This document shows, one piece after another, positions 11,202 to 23,115 of a stretch of DNA of 64,000 nt. The notes under the pieces were generated by a model. That model worked only from the letters and a program-made list of their open reading frames with translations, had not been told where the DNA came from and searched no databases. Both the position numbers and the translations under genes were made by a program. The stretch is from Hirundichthys speculiger (lineage: Eukaryota > Chordata > Actinopteri > Beloniformes > Exocoetidae), in assembly GCA_018398805.1 (NCBI GenBank), contig JAGFBZ010002147.1, positions 232,691 to 296,690 of the forward strand. The letters are read 5' to 3'. Position 1 is the first letter of the stretch, and each line of letters starts with the position of its first letter.

Positions 11202-12009
11202 GGCGGTTTGGAAAAATGGTTTGTGGATGGCTGTTTGGGGTACCGCGACCTGCTCTTTAAGGCAATGGCTACTGACGCACTGATTGGTTGAACAGGTGGA
11301 ACGCCCTAACCACTCCCATGCATAATGTATGCATATTATAGTGGTTGGAGCAGGTGAGATCGTGGGTTTTGGGAGGTGGAAGATTGCGTTCTTTGTGGGG
11401 GAACGCCCCACCTGCTACCTGCTTCCCCTTAATAGCAGGTTTTGGAGGTTTGGCGCAAGATCAGGTCCAAAGTGTGATGGGAGTGAAATTATTAATATAA
11501 TTTGCATATTATGATGTCACAAGGTGTCGGCCATATTGGAAAATGTTCAATTTTGATATCAAGGTTTCAAAGGCTATAACTTTAAAGTGGTTTGAGATGA
11601 AGGCATACTGTAAATGAGAAATATCTTCAATATGAACCAAAATTTGGAATGGAAGTAGATTTGTCATCTAATTTGATTATTGTGACATCACCTGCCCAAA
11701 CCTGCCCAGTAGTCCTCAGTTTCAGATTTTTCCTCAAGCCCCATGCACAATGAAAGCTTTCATTAAAGCGATAATCACATCATAAAATCATGAAATCTGG
11801 AGTATGGTTTCAATATTTCCCTTTCAAAGAACTTGTGGCCATTTCTATTTGTTTTATTGGTGATGAAGCTTCAGAATTCATAATTTGGAAAATGGATGAA
11901 ATCAATGGGCTCAGAATTAGTCACAATAATCGTCTCCACAAAAACCAACAGGCTCATCAAAATTTAAGTTCCACTTTCGATACTCTTCCTCTTCTCTCAA
12001 GTACTCTCA

Positions 12010-12036
12010 GCCTTCATCATCATCATCATCATCATC
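12010..12036. repeat. (CAT)n microsatellite
   Basis: Eight CAT units lie within piggyBac-like copy A. Copy B has only GATGATGATAC at the equivalent place, so the run expanded after the copies separated. Confidence 0.9.
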
Positions 12037-12929
12037 ACCGTGATTTCCACTGCGCCATTAGCGGTGTGTTTTTTTTTCCCGCAGCTTCTCCCGCGTTGCC
12101 AGGACAACCGCGGTTGTTTTCACCCCCGCTACATTTTTCCATATTTGCAGTGTTATGAGCCCCCCTGACACCTCCACCTGCTTGGGGATCGCAGAATGCT
12201 TCCACCCTTGCCACACTGAGGTGAAGCATTCAATATATTTTGTGCTGATCGTGGACGATGGCGCGCGGACTCGCCGTCACTACTACCATCAGTTTCTGCT
12301 TCACTAGACAACTGTCTTCCTCCTCGGAATCGGAGTTAGCCAGTACCTGACAAAGTACTTTGTGGACTGTAAACTGAGGTCTTCACATTGTAAGTAAATG
12401 AAAAAACACTCTTTCGCTCTGTTCTGCTCTCGCTATGCTCTACATTTCTACCACGGCTGCGCTGGGCGTCTCTGTACTGTAGGGTGTTTTTCAAACTCAT
12501 TTTACGCTAAAACTTTAAATAGCGCCACCACCAAAATTGGTTCTCAGATTGCAGGCACATCGCCATCTCCTGGTGAAAAGTAATAAGATTTGGCTTCACA
12601 TTTATAGATACAGCCCGTTTTATTCAGCAATGTTGCTTGTTGCAATATTGCGACTTTGGCACTTAAACGGTTAAACAGGAGAGACCCCAGGATGGAACCC
12701 TGGGGAACGCCACATGTAATTTTTGTCTGGTCAGATGTAAAGCTGCCTACTGACACAAAGTACTTCCTGTTCTCCAGGTAAGTTTTAAACCAGTTCAGTG
12801 CAGCACCAGAGAGATCCACCCAGTTCTCCAGTCATTGGAGTAAAGTAATGTGGTCATCTGTATCGAATGCAGTGCTGAGATCCAGTAAAACCAACAGTGA
12901 TACTTTTCCAGCGTCTGTATTCAGACATA

Positions 12930-13295
12930 CAGTCATGGAAAAAATTATTAGACCACCATTTTTTCTTCACTTTCTTGTTCATTTTAATACCTGGTACCAC
13001 TAAACGTCATCATGTGACTAAAACAGACAGAAAAGAAAACACTGAATGCATAAAAGCAGTGTTTTTGGCAGTACAACGCCATAGCTATTGATGTAAAAAC
13101 TTAAGTGATTTAGGTAATAATCAAGAAAACCATGGAAAATGGTAAGATATCAGCTCTTAAATAAAACTCTTATGAGCAATCGTTGTGGTTATCGTTATGT
13201 TTGTCCAAACAAATGTACCTTTAGTTGTACCAGGCATTAAAATGAACAAGAAACTGAAGAAAACAAGGGTGGTCTAATAATTTTTTCCATGACTG
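12930..13295. mobile_element. Tc1/mariner-type MITE with about 75-bp inverted ends
   Basis: It begins CAGTCATGGAAAAAATTATT after TA (12928-12929). It ends with the inverse before TA (13296-13297). The inverted similarity continues for about 75 bp, including TTTCTTGTTCATTTTAAT on both arms. The interior has no transposase. It splits the L2-type LINE between its ALTKVMND and AGKVSLLVLL segments. Confidence 0.9.
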
Positions 13296-13797
13296 TATGT
13301 CATTCATGACTTTGGTCAGAGCAGTCTCAGTGCTATGGTGCTGTCTGAAACCTGACTGGAAGACATCATAGCAGTTGTTTTTTCTTAGTAAGTCATTTAG
13401 CTGATAAAAAACAGCCTTTTCAATTATTTTACTTATAAATGGAAGATTGGAGATTGGCCTGTAGTTGTTCATCTGTGTTTTGTCTAGATTGTCTCTCTTT
13501 AGCAGGTGTTTAATTACAGCTGTTTTCAGTGGTTCTGGGAAAACACCCGACATTAAAGACGAGTTCACAATCTGTAGCAGATCTGGCTCCAAGATCTTTG
13601 AGACTTTTTTGAGAAAATCAGTGGACAGGATGTCCAGACAGCAGGAAGAGGAGTTCAGTTGATGCAGGATGTCTTCTAGATGTTTGCTGTTAATGGGATC
13701 AAACTGTGTCATGTTGTTTAGACTTGATGGACTCAGGACTCTGGGGCTGACACCATCGGAAACAAGTGTGAATATGAACAAGTGTGAAAAGTATTTA

Positions 13798-13945
13798 CAG
13801 TGGATGACCTTCGAGCCACATTTGCTGAGGTTGGCTTAAAGGAGAACCTGGACTACACTTTGAGCACCATAAAACACACACATTATCACACATAAAACAC
13901 ACACATTATCACAGATAATAAATCTGATTCTGATTCTATACAATG
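13798..13945 (+). mobile_element. LINE 3' tail with tandem end repeats
   Basis: The sequence ends in AATAAATCTGATTCTGATTC, the kind of short tandem tail found at LINE 3' ends, preceded by two copies of ACACACATTATCACA. No coding part is recognisable. Confidence 0.45.
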
Positions 13946-14597
13946 TGTGAAAGCAACACCATAAGCCATCAGCCATAATACGAAGATGATTTGGGCATTG
14001 AATAACAGGTATGTAAACGGCACAAATTTGTCAAAATCTTTGAAATCAAATTGGCAAAGAAAACTGAATCTTTCTGTACTTGGTTAAATACAGAAAGAAG
14101 CCAAAAGCTTGCCAACTTATAGCTTTAAGCCATCACAGTTTATTCACTTTGTGATATTAGACACACACAATCATTGAGACTCCTCTTTCTTGACCACAAC
14201 TTCAATACAATCTCTTGTTCACATTGTCAGCATAGATTGTAATTCTCAGAACTATTTTATCTTTCGAGCTCTGAAAACCCATGGTTTCACAGTTGTGTGG
14301 AGTTTTGCTCCCAGGTCCACAATAAGCTGAATTTAATTGTTTAAGGTTGTATTATCCATCAGTTTTCCCAAAGATGACCAGAATTCCATGTGGTTTCCTG
14401 TCAAGTAGTAGTACAGGAGGAGAAAATGTTTAGCCTCCTGTTAAACATGGAATAGCAATTTATCCCCACTTTGAACAGTTTAATCTACATCCTTAGAAAT
14501 GTTGAAAAGGTTGTCAGTTTGTAAGTGATTCACAGAATTTAAAAAAATTAAACCAACCCAAACTCACAGAGTGAATAACACTTTTCAAAAGAACACA
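13946..14597. other. Gene-free spacer
   Basis: No ORF, repeat boundary or RNA gene was recognised here. Confidence 0.5.
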
Positions 14598-14790
14598 GGG
14601 GGCATCACGGTGGCTTGATGGTCAGCACTGTTTCCTCACAGCATGAAGGTTCCTGGTTCAAACCTCAGCATGGCCCTTTCTGCGTAGAGTTTGCATGTTC
14701 TCCCTGTGCTTGTGTGGATTTCCTCCAGGTACTCCAGCTTCCTCCCACAGTCCAAAGACATGCATTTTAGGTTAATTGGTGAGTGTAGTT
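14598..14790 (+). repeat. V-SINE (DANA/mermaid-like), 5' part
   Basis: It begins GGGGGCATCACGGTGGC with a degenerate tRNA-type A box, then a B-box-like GGTTCAAACC, then the conserved V-SINE core (GAGTTTGCATGTTCTCCCTG ... CCCACAGTCCAAAGACATGC). It is interrupted at 14,790 by the hAT element and continues at 17,768. Confidence 0.85.
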
Positions 14791-17759
14791 CAGTGACATG
14801 CGGTGATATTCATGGCTGGTGAGGCACTGACTTCATCAGTCAGATTTACAATTTTATTGATTTACCCTCCAGAACAACTTATTCACCATTTGATTGGCAG
14901 CAGTTAACTGTTTATGTTTAAAACCTCCTATCGTCATTCACATATAAATGCTTTACACATACAAACTGTAGCGCACAAAAAAGCACATTTAATTAAAAAA
15001 AAAAAGTTATTATGATCTTACCTTTACTTATAAATGAAGTCCATGCGCCGCTCCTTCTGAACAAAAGCAGTGATTACTTGATTGTAAAAGTCTTCCTTAT
15101 TCTCCTTCAGTTTCAAAAGTCTCTCTGTCTCAATGGAGATCAGTCCCAGGGAAGAAAGTCATCCTTGGTCAGTCCTGTTCTGTCTGTATGTTTTGAATCT
15201 TTTAAGTGCTGAGAATGACCTCTCCACCGATACTGTAGTTGGAACAGTTAGCACAAGCTGGAGGAACTTTGTCGCCTCAGGAACAGTTGGAATGAGATCG
15301 TTCTGGGCCAAAAAGCTGAGAAGCTGTCCAGGAGATTTACATTCATCCCTCACCGTTTGTGAACTATACAGTCCAACGAGATCTGCCTTCAGTTTCACAA
15401 AGTCAAAGAATTTGGCACACTTTGACAGGCTCTGCAGTTTTGTGTCATCAAAATGCTGTGACATGTCCCTGAATTTTGCACAGTCCACAGAACCAAGGAA
15501 AGCCAGCTCACCAAAATGATCAAACCTTGCCTTCATTTGACAGCTGATGTTATCCAGAATGTTTCAGAACACTTGTTTTCGTTCATTTCTAATCAACTGT
15601 CTGTCTCCGCTCTCTGTCAGGCCAAGTGCGCTACATTTGTTCTCAAATCGGACATACAAACTGTCGAACTCCTGTGTCAAGAGAGAGCTCCAACAGTGTC
15701 GCGAATGCGTGCAAGACAATATTCAATGTCCATCACTTTGTTATGCAGCACTCTAAAAAGTGCGTCAGTTATATTGAAAATGTCCTCATATGCCAGAAGG
15801 AGAAAGCATGTTGATGCTTTTGACAACCACCAATTGTATCCTGCTGCCATCATCAGCGTGTCATTATCCCAGCTATCTGAATTTTTCTAAAATGATCTCA
15901 AACAACACGCGCAGATTACTGTGGTGCATGCTTATTGTCTGCAGCAGCCTCGAGTTGGAGCTCCATCTTGTAGGCGCTGCTAGGGATAAATGGCGCTTGA
16001 CAACATCATCCAGTAAGTGAGTGTGCTTTGTGGATTTGCTGAAAAATGATGCTAGTCCCTCAGCTGTTTTGAAAAACACGTGACACTCGGACATGTACTT
16101 TGCTGAATGCAATAGCACCAAGTTCAGCTTGTGTGCGTAATAGTGAGTAAACATGGCTTCGGGAACTTTCTCTTTAATTTTAGCTTGCACACCATTAAGC
16201 TCTGAGGCCATTACAGCAGCCCCATCATAGGTCTGAGCTACAAGTTTTTCAACACAGTCATACTTCTCCAACACTCCCAGGACATACTCGGCAATGGCAG
16301 GAGCGCGTTTGTCCTCACTCACATCATCAAAGCCCAAAAAAATGCCTCCTTCACCTCACAGTCTGCTTCCGTTTTAGCCACATAGCGCAATATGACAGAA
16401 ATTTGAGCATGGTTTGTGACATCTGTCATTTCGTCAACTTCTACAACAACAAATGGGGCTGCACTGATCTCCTTTTTGATGCTATTTCTAATGACATCAC
16501 CGACTGCTTCGATAAAATCGTTCTGTATTCTATTTGACAACCCAGAAAATAGAGTTGGTGTCTCCAAATGTCTAGCTAGCCTGTCATCTTTCTCAGCAAA
16601 AGTGTGTAAAAGTTCAACATAGTTGCCACGATTGACAGAGCCTGTACGCTCATCATTTCCACGAAATGCTAGCTGCTGTTTGGCAAGGAAGCAGGTGGCA
16701 TTAATGAGATCTTTTAAAATCTCTCGGTTCTCCTTTACCTTGGCATTGTGGATGCTGATGTTAAGTCTCCGCTGTTCGTCCAAAGCCAAGTCAATCCTGG
16801 ACATCCCAAACGTTTTTAGCGCGACCTGGCTTTGAATGTGAGTGGTCGACCGCTCATGTTTAATGAGGCTTCGTTGTAAATTCTTCAGGTCACAGTATCC
16901 CATCTGAGTCCAGACACTGTCACAAGTCGAGAACAGAAGGCAGGAAAAGCAGAAAAGGCGGTTTCTTGCTGGACATCCACACAGCCAGCCTTTTCGTTTG
17001 TACCACTCCGATTGGAAAGAGCGGATCTTCTGTCCGGAAGTCTGAAGCAAACCTTTTAGCTCCGGCGTTGGTCTTCCTTAAAGTATTACTTCCTGCTTCG
17101 ATTGAAAATCCAATTTAGAAAATTGCTTCAATTTAGAAATGTAATCGTCCATTCTGAAAGTAAGGCCAGGCGAGAAGAAAACGGATAACTGCCCTTGACT
17201 TGCTAACTGTAAACTCCCGCTTGCTGTCACTTATTCTGTCGCAAGAAGAATCCCTGTGCTCACTAGTGCCCCCTAACGTGTGGCAGTAGAAGTGCGTGCC
17301 TCACCCCGTGCCTCTTCTCAGCCGTTTTATGATCGCGCCGGCACAAGAAACACATTACACACATTTAGTTGCTGTTCATTATATAAATCAGCTAAACTAT
17401 GGAAACTTATTTCATATAGCAAACGTGTTTGAACATTTTAATAGTGACATACAAAGAGACGGCGATCTGGTCTCACTACATAGCATGGCAGCAAAGTTAG
17501 CCGAGTCATTGCGCAATCCATGGTGAGGCTCAGCGGGGTGCTGCCTCACCGCCCGCATCTTCTCAGTATTTGAATGGTAAATGTGAAAATTCGGCGATTT
17601 TGAATAAAAAATAATCTAAAAATGGTGAAGTTAAATAGAAAATTACTTTATAGTACAACTCAATTGATATAAAATTTTTTTTTTTTTTTTTCATTTCTTT
17701 CTTTCCATGACGGCAGGTGAGGCACGGCCTCCCCTGCCTCACCTGACCGCACGTCACTG
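14791..17759 (-). mobile_element. Full-length hAT transposon, 8-bp target duplication
   Basis: The termini CAGTGACATGCGGT (14791) and, inverted, CAGTGACGTGCGGT (17759) are flanked by the identical 8-mer GTGTAGTT (14783-14790 and 17760-17767). Length is 2,969 bp. The transposase is on minus. Subterminal GTGAGGCA-type motifs recur near both ends (14,818; 17,715; 17,735; 17,300; 17,545), as expected for transposase binding sites in hAT elements. The insertion split a SINE. Confidence 0.95.
15159..17050 (-). pseudogene. hAT transposase (TTF-zinc-finger, ZMYM1-like), frameshifted
   Basis: The minus-strand coding sequence is in three pieces. 17050-16319 holds a TTF-type zinc finger (GWLCGCPARNRLFCFSCLLF, KHERSTTHI), then a catalytic-core start with VVVEVDEMTDVTNHAQISV; its Asp-Thr-Asp is the first catalytic region. 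16337-15873 continues in another frame with YDGAAVMASELNGVQAK and HYYAHKLNLVLLHSAKY, then APTRWSSNSRLL. 15536-15159 holds the hAT C-terminal dimerisation motif (TVPTTVSVERSFSALKRFK). Frameshifts lie near 16,330 and between 15,870 and 15,540. The family uses a DDE nuclease with a long helical insertion and cuts with 8-bp staggers, matching the flanks. Upstream coding to about 17,100 is probable but unclear. Confidence 0.88.
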
Positions 17760-17767
17760 GTGTAGTT

Positions 17768-17900
17768 GTTCTTCTACATGTGGCCCTGCAATGGACCAGC
17801 AATCTGTACAGGGGTGCACCCCTGTACAGATTACTGGTGTAGGCTTCAGCAGATCCCTGTGACCCTAGATAGGATACCTATAGATGATGGATGGATGGAA
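17768..17900 (+). repeat. V-SINE 3' part, resumed after hAT insertion
   Basis: It continues the SINE from 14,790 with the CTGCAATGGACCAGCA segment, GTGACCCTAGATAGGATA and the (ATGG)n tail. It contains a perfect 32-bp palindrome at 17801-17832. Confidence 0.8.
17801..17832. repeat. Perfect 32-bp palindrome
   Basis: The arm AATCTGTACAGGGGTG is followed immediately by its exact reverse complement. It lies inside a SINE tail and looks like a local inverted duplication of SINE sequence. Confidence 0.95.
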
Positions 17901-18755
17901 AATGAAATAGGAAGGAAGTCATAATAAACATAACAGAAGTTAAAGGACCGGAGCCAAGACTAAAACTAAACCAAGCCACAAGTCAAAAACAGAAGGTGTT
18001 TCGCTGGTCAGTCAAAATCTCCCATAAGAGGGCTGTGCCAAGCAACAAAGGGGCATCATCAAAGCTCAACCAATGAATGTGATTGCCCTCTGTCACTGGG
18101 TGCTGTCAGTTTCTGGTGCATGTTCAGTTTTCTGACCAAAGCAAAAGACACTGTGGTGAAAATGGCACGGTTATTAAAAAAAACAACTGTCAACCCTTAA
18201 CCTCACTGTTGTCACTGCTGAGCAGTTTCAGCATTTACAGCTTGCAATCTTAAATAATGAGTATCAAAATAAATATGTAGCTAGAAATGTGACAAGAACA
18301 TTGGCTGGATACATCAAAGTGTGATTTTTGTCAGAGGGAGAGTGGAGTGTGACAGCAGCTTGACTCAGGTCACCAAAAGGGATGTGGACTTCACATTAAG
18401 TTTGATCAACGTGTAGAAAACTTAACAAAAAAATTGAATAAATATTTCTGAACAGGTCTTGTGCAAAGGTTTTTGGTTGCTGTTTATATATATCACCACC
18501 ATATACAGCCTCACAACAAGCTGACATTCCCAACATGAACAGAATGACTTTACTTTCTTAAATACCATACACCCCTGGTGGATTGACAATTAATGCTGCA
18601 AGGGGGTGAATATTTTCACAATAATCAAAATCAAAAATCAACACATGGCAAACACAAATATGATCATAATACATTTACCATTCTTGACTACATTCATAAA
18701 AATAGGAATGACCAATATTTCAGAAAACCAATGAACCAAAATAGATCCAAACATT
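17901..18755. other. Gene-free spacer
   Basis: No supportable gene or recognised repeat. The plus ORF at 18593-18784 is His/Asn/Lys-rich low-complexity sequence and is not convincing. Confidence 0.5.
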
Positions 18756-19334
18756 TTACACAAACCCAACACTCCCCCACCTAAAGATAATCTCTACACT
18801 GTCCACCTGCTGGACAACACAAAATGGGACTCCAAGCAGCACAAGCTTACACATTAGAGCGTTCAGGACAGCGGTGATGACCAAGGCGGTGAATGTGCTG
18901 AGAAATCCAAAAGTAAATACATTTGGATGTAATTGAGACATTACATGGTGGGTACCTCACCACATGCCATAGATGGTGTAATAATATATGACTGCACTGA
19001 GTGTAAATGAAAAGACTTTAATGAAGTCCATAACGAAATACAGTTTATCAGGGCTCACCCCCTGTACATAACCACATCCGCGGGATGACGTGCGTGTCAG
19101 GCTTACCCAGTGCATATACGCCCTGCCCAGCAACATCAATGACAGCAAAATATCATCCGGATTAACCCGATTGCTTGTTGTCCACTCTGATAATAATAGG
19201 ACCCCCATATATGTTGCACTACATGTGTTTCCGTCATCAACCCAAACCGTGCACACTGCACTCCCCTGCAACAGCTTTTGCAAAGCACCTGAGAAGATCA
19301 TGTGCCACCAGTGACTGAACTTAGTCGCATTCAC
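18756..19334 (-). pseudogene. Unrecognised ORF with hydrophobic segments, one internal stop
   Basis: On minus, 19334 to 18756 is one frame of 192 codons broken by a single TGA (18957-18959). Hydrophobic stretches are visible: ILLSLMLLGRAYMHWVSL, FVMDFIKVFSFTLSAVIYYY and FGFLSTFTALVITAVLNALM. The VNPDDILLSLMLLG wording faintly recalls the second membrane segment of TAS2R-type taste receptors, but I cannot align the rest and would not name it. It could equally be chance or an unfamiliar repeat. No transposon ends flank it. Confidence 0.3.
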
Positions 19335-20024
19335 AACATTACATCCACTTCACCCGTACTTCACTTGACATCCTGTTGTAAAACATTAATAACGTCTCAC
19401 GCCAGCACTGCCTTTTTGGAAAGTGAAGGTGAAGCTAAGTCGAAGTAAAGCTACAAGTCTATCAAAGTGGCACATGTCAGAGAGCAAGAAAACCTGCCTG
19501 GCAGGTGTAAACAAGCAAGTACACAAATGCAGCAGTACTTCTGTTAAAAACATGTCAGCTTCACATGTGTTACCACCCATATCAGCTCCCTATAATCTTT
19601 GACTCCCACATCTTCTTACACTGAAGCATAAAATTACCCTTCCAGAGACTGCTGTATAAGCAATGCCTAATTAACTGACAACTTAAGAAGACAACTTTAA
19701 ACGGATGAATGGATTAAAATAAAAAAAAAACTGCCAACACATACATTTTCACCTTACTTTCTTGGATATACAGGACTTTAACCTGTTTAAGAAGGAAATT
19801 ATATTCCAAATTAGATTTTAGATTTGAGTATAGTACATTCTATATTTAGGTTGGTATGTCTTAGTCAGCATTGGCAGAAGTAAATAATAATTCAAATTTG
19901 AACTCCCAATACATCACATACAGCAGTTAGTAAAGGTCTGGACACTCATTTGCATAAACAGATCTCTCCAAGCCTTTGAATGGTACCTTACTATGTTCAA
20001 TAATGAAGAAAATATTTGTAAATA
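19335..20024. other. Gene-free spacer
   Basis: Only short ORFs without recognisable character, and a poly-A tract near 19,720. Confidence 0.5.
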
Positions 20025-21651
<1,627 letters not shown>

Positions 21652-21653
21652 TA

Positions 21654-21998
21654 AATACATTTTAAAAAAATCTGGCTTTCCTGAAAAAAAAAACACCATG
21701 GGATGTTTGTTAACTTAGGTATCAAGTCAACTTTATTTGTAAAGCCCTTTTTTTAGAAAACTAACACAAAAGTAACACACTTTGTGTTACTTTTCTCTCT
21801 CTCTCTCTCATGCACAGACACTCAGTACACATAGCCTCAAAAAATGAAAAACTGAAAAAAAAAAGACTGGTTGAATGAAAATAAACTAGTAAAACAGCAG
21901 TTGTATTGTAGCCTCCAAATAAAGTCTTCTGTTTCTTTGTAATTCTCCGCTGCCACCCTTCCAGCACCAGGAGCATTGCTGTCTGTCTAAGTACATCA
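21654..21998. other. Spacer with a hairpin and LINE-tail-like motif
   Basis: It contains CAAGTCAACTTTATTTGTAA (about 21,723), a phrase typical of fish LINE/SINE 3' ends. It also has a perfect 12-bp-arm inverted repeat AAAAGTAACACA/TGTGTTACTTTT at 21767-21793 and a (CT)n run. Nothing is coding. Confidence 0.5.
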
Positions 21999-22985
21999 TA
22001 CTGCCAGACTCTTAAATTGGCGGCCCCTGGGCCGAGTCCGGCCCCTGACAAATTTTATACTGGCCTTCAGAATGTACTCTTATACAGCGCACAGCCTGTG
22101 AATAATTGTACATTATCTCATGCAGTGGGGGGGGGCGGTATGCACAAGTTTAGGTGATAATGAGAACTCAGGTAAAATCAACATGTGTTTTCCCCAGACA
22201 TATATTTTGGGGGACTTCACAATCAAATATGACCAGTTGCTGTGCGCTCTGACCCCTGACTGCTCCTGACCGACAATAAAGTTTGGCTAACAGGGTATAA
22301 ATGTCTCTCTCCAAACTGAAAAAGCAAAAAGTCGATGCAGAGAACAGGCAATTCAACAATGAATGAACCGAAAAATACGCCTTCATTGCTGTCAGTGTTA
22401 ATCCTGTGTGCTTAATATGTAATGAGTGCATCGCTGTGTGTAAGGAATATAATTTGAGAAGACATTTCAACACAGCCAAGAGAAATTTCCACATTCAAGG
22501 GGTCTTGCACTTTTTCTTCTGACAATGTTTAACATACACCTTTGAGTCATTCTCACACATGAATGTCATTAAAACACACAATCACATATCCCTCACTGAC
22601 CAGCATCTGCAACACTGCTTGCATATCGCCCTGACAACATAGACACCTGACTTCACTGCTCTTGCTAAGTTAAATAAATGCCATTTCTCTCACTAGTTGG
22701 CAAATGTTGCCAAACTTCATACAAGGCATGTTAGTAAACTAAGTAAGATGTTATTCACTTTACATTAATGTTACTCTTGGTATTGTAAGTTGCACTGCAC
22801 TGTTGTGTAATTATTTTCTGTACCACACTATGCACTTTTTGGTTATAATATTCTGTTACCTCTCACTTAAACGAGTGCAATCTTAAATATTTGTCATACT
22901 GGTTTCTGTTCATCTGAGTGTTGGTGTCTAATGTAACATATAGGAAAAAGTCATACGAGTAATGTTTTAGGGTACACACAAAACA
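21999..22985 (+). mobile_element. Non-autonomous hAT-like element (GTF2IRD2-like N-terminus), copy 1
   Basis: The plus frame at about 22,303-22,490 reads SLSKLKKQKVDAENRQFN, then NPVCLICNECIAVCKEYNLR and RHFNT. This is the BED-like zinc-finger start seen in GTF2IRD2/ZBED-type hAT transposases, with an in-frame stop after QFNNE. The core transposase is deleted. From about 22,190 the sequence matches 25,373 onward almost base for base; an internal stretch of about 200 bp retained in copy 2 is missing here. Confidence 0.7.
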
Positions 22986-23115
22986 AGATCATTTAGATCA
23001 GAGATGTGTGGTGAATTCCAATTCCTCCCTTAACCCTCAATCTCAACCCTCAATCTCAAAAATGCACGCTCCCACTAAGGGCAAGTGCTGTCCCGATTCT
23101 TAGCAAGTTGAGGGA

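Larger units (their letters stand above)
7041..11468 (+). mobile_element. PIF/Harbinger transposon with transposase and Myb-like genes
   Basis: The left terminus GGCCCGATCTTGCACC (7041) matches the inverted right terminus GGACCTGATCTTGCGCC (ending 11468). Flanking AAA on both sides is compatible with a 3-bp target duplication. Inside, convergent genes are seen: HARBI1-like transposase exons on plus (7407-7503, 8604-9124) and a Myb/SANT-like gene on minus (11201 down to about 9597). This two-gene layout is typical of Harbinger. Both genes carry stops or frameshifts, so the copy is inactive. It sits inside the subterminal part of the piggyBac-like element. Confidence 0.88.
6910..12670 (-). mobile_element. 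piggyBac-like element (TTAA target), copy A, interrupted
   Basis: The left end CCCTTTAGACGCC follows TTAA (6906-6909). The right end reads CCGTTTAAGTGCC on the other strand and is followed by TTAA (12671-12674). A TTAA target with CCC/CCG-starting short inverted ends fits piggyBac (Kolobok also uses TTAA). Without the Harbinger insertion (7041-11468) it is about 1.3 kb. The minus strand near 12,300-12,340 codes a short acidic run (ANSDSEEED), like the acidic N-terminus of piggyBac transposases; no DDD core is left. About 90-110 bp of subterminal sequence is present twice (6938-7034 and 11548-11640). An opposite-orientation copy is at 52026-52992. Confidence 0.7.
6164..13781 (-). mobile_element. 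L2-type LINE split by two later DNA transposons
   Basis: On the minus strand the RT starts at about 13,781 (NNYRPISNLPFISKIIEK, then GFRQHHSTETALTKVMND). It is cut by a MITE at 13295-12930 and resumes (AGKVSLLVLLDLSTAFDTDD, then CGVPQGSILGSLLFN) to 12,675. A TTAA-flanked element (12670-6910) cuts it again. It resumes at 6,909 with MLPL, the ADDTQIY catalytic motif (its preceding Tyr codon is now TAA), RLEYCNSIFTGLSKK and LRSLHWLPV, and ends with the usual FKSRLKTHLFSAAF tail near 6,290. Removing the insertions restores one continuous frame with a few stops, which proves the order of events. The 3' UTR reaches about 6,164. The L2 assignment is from the C-terminal HWLPV/KALNGL wording. Confidence 0.88.

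Noticed and set aside
15516..16835. Plus-strand ORFs of 60-124 codons
   Set aside because: Antisense shadows of the hAT transposase, which has recognisable domains on minus.
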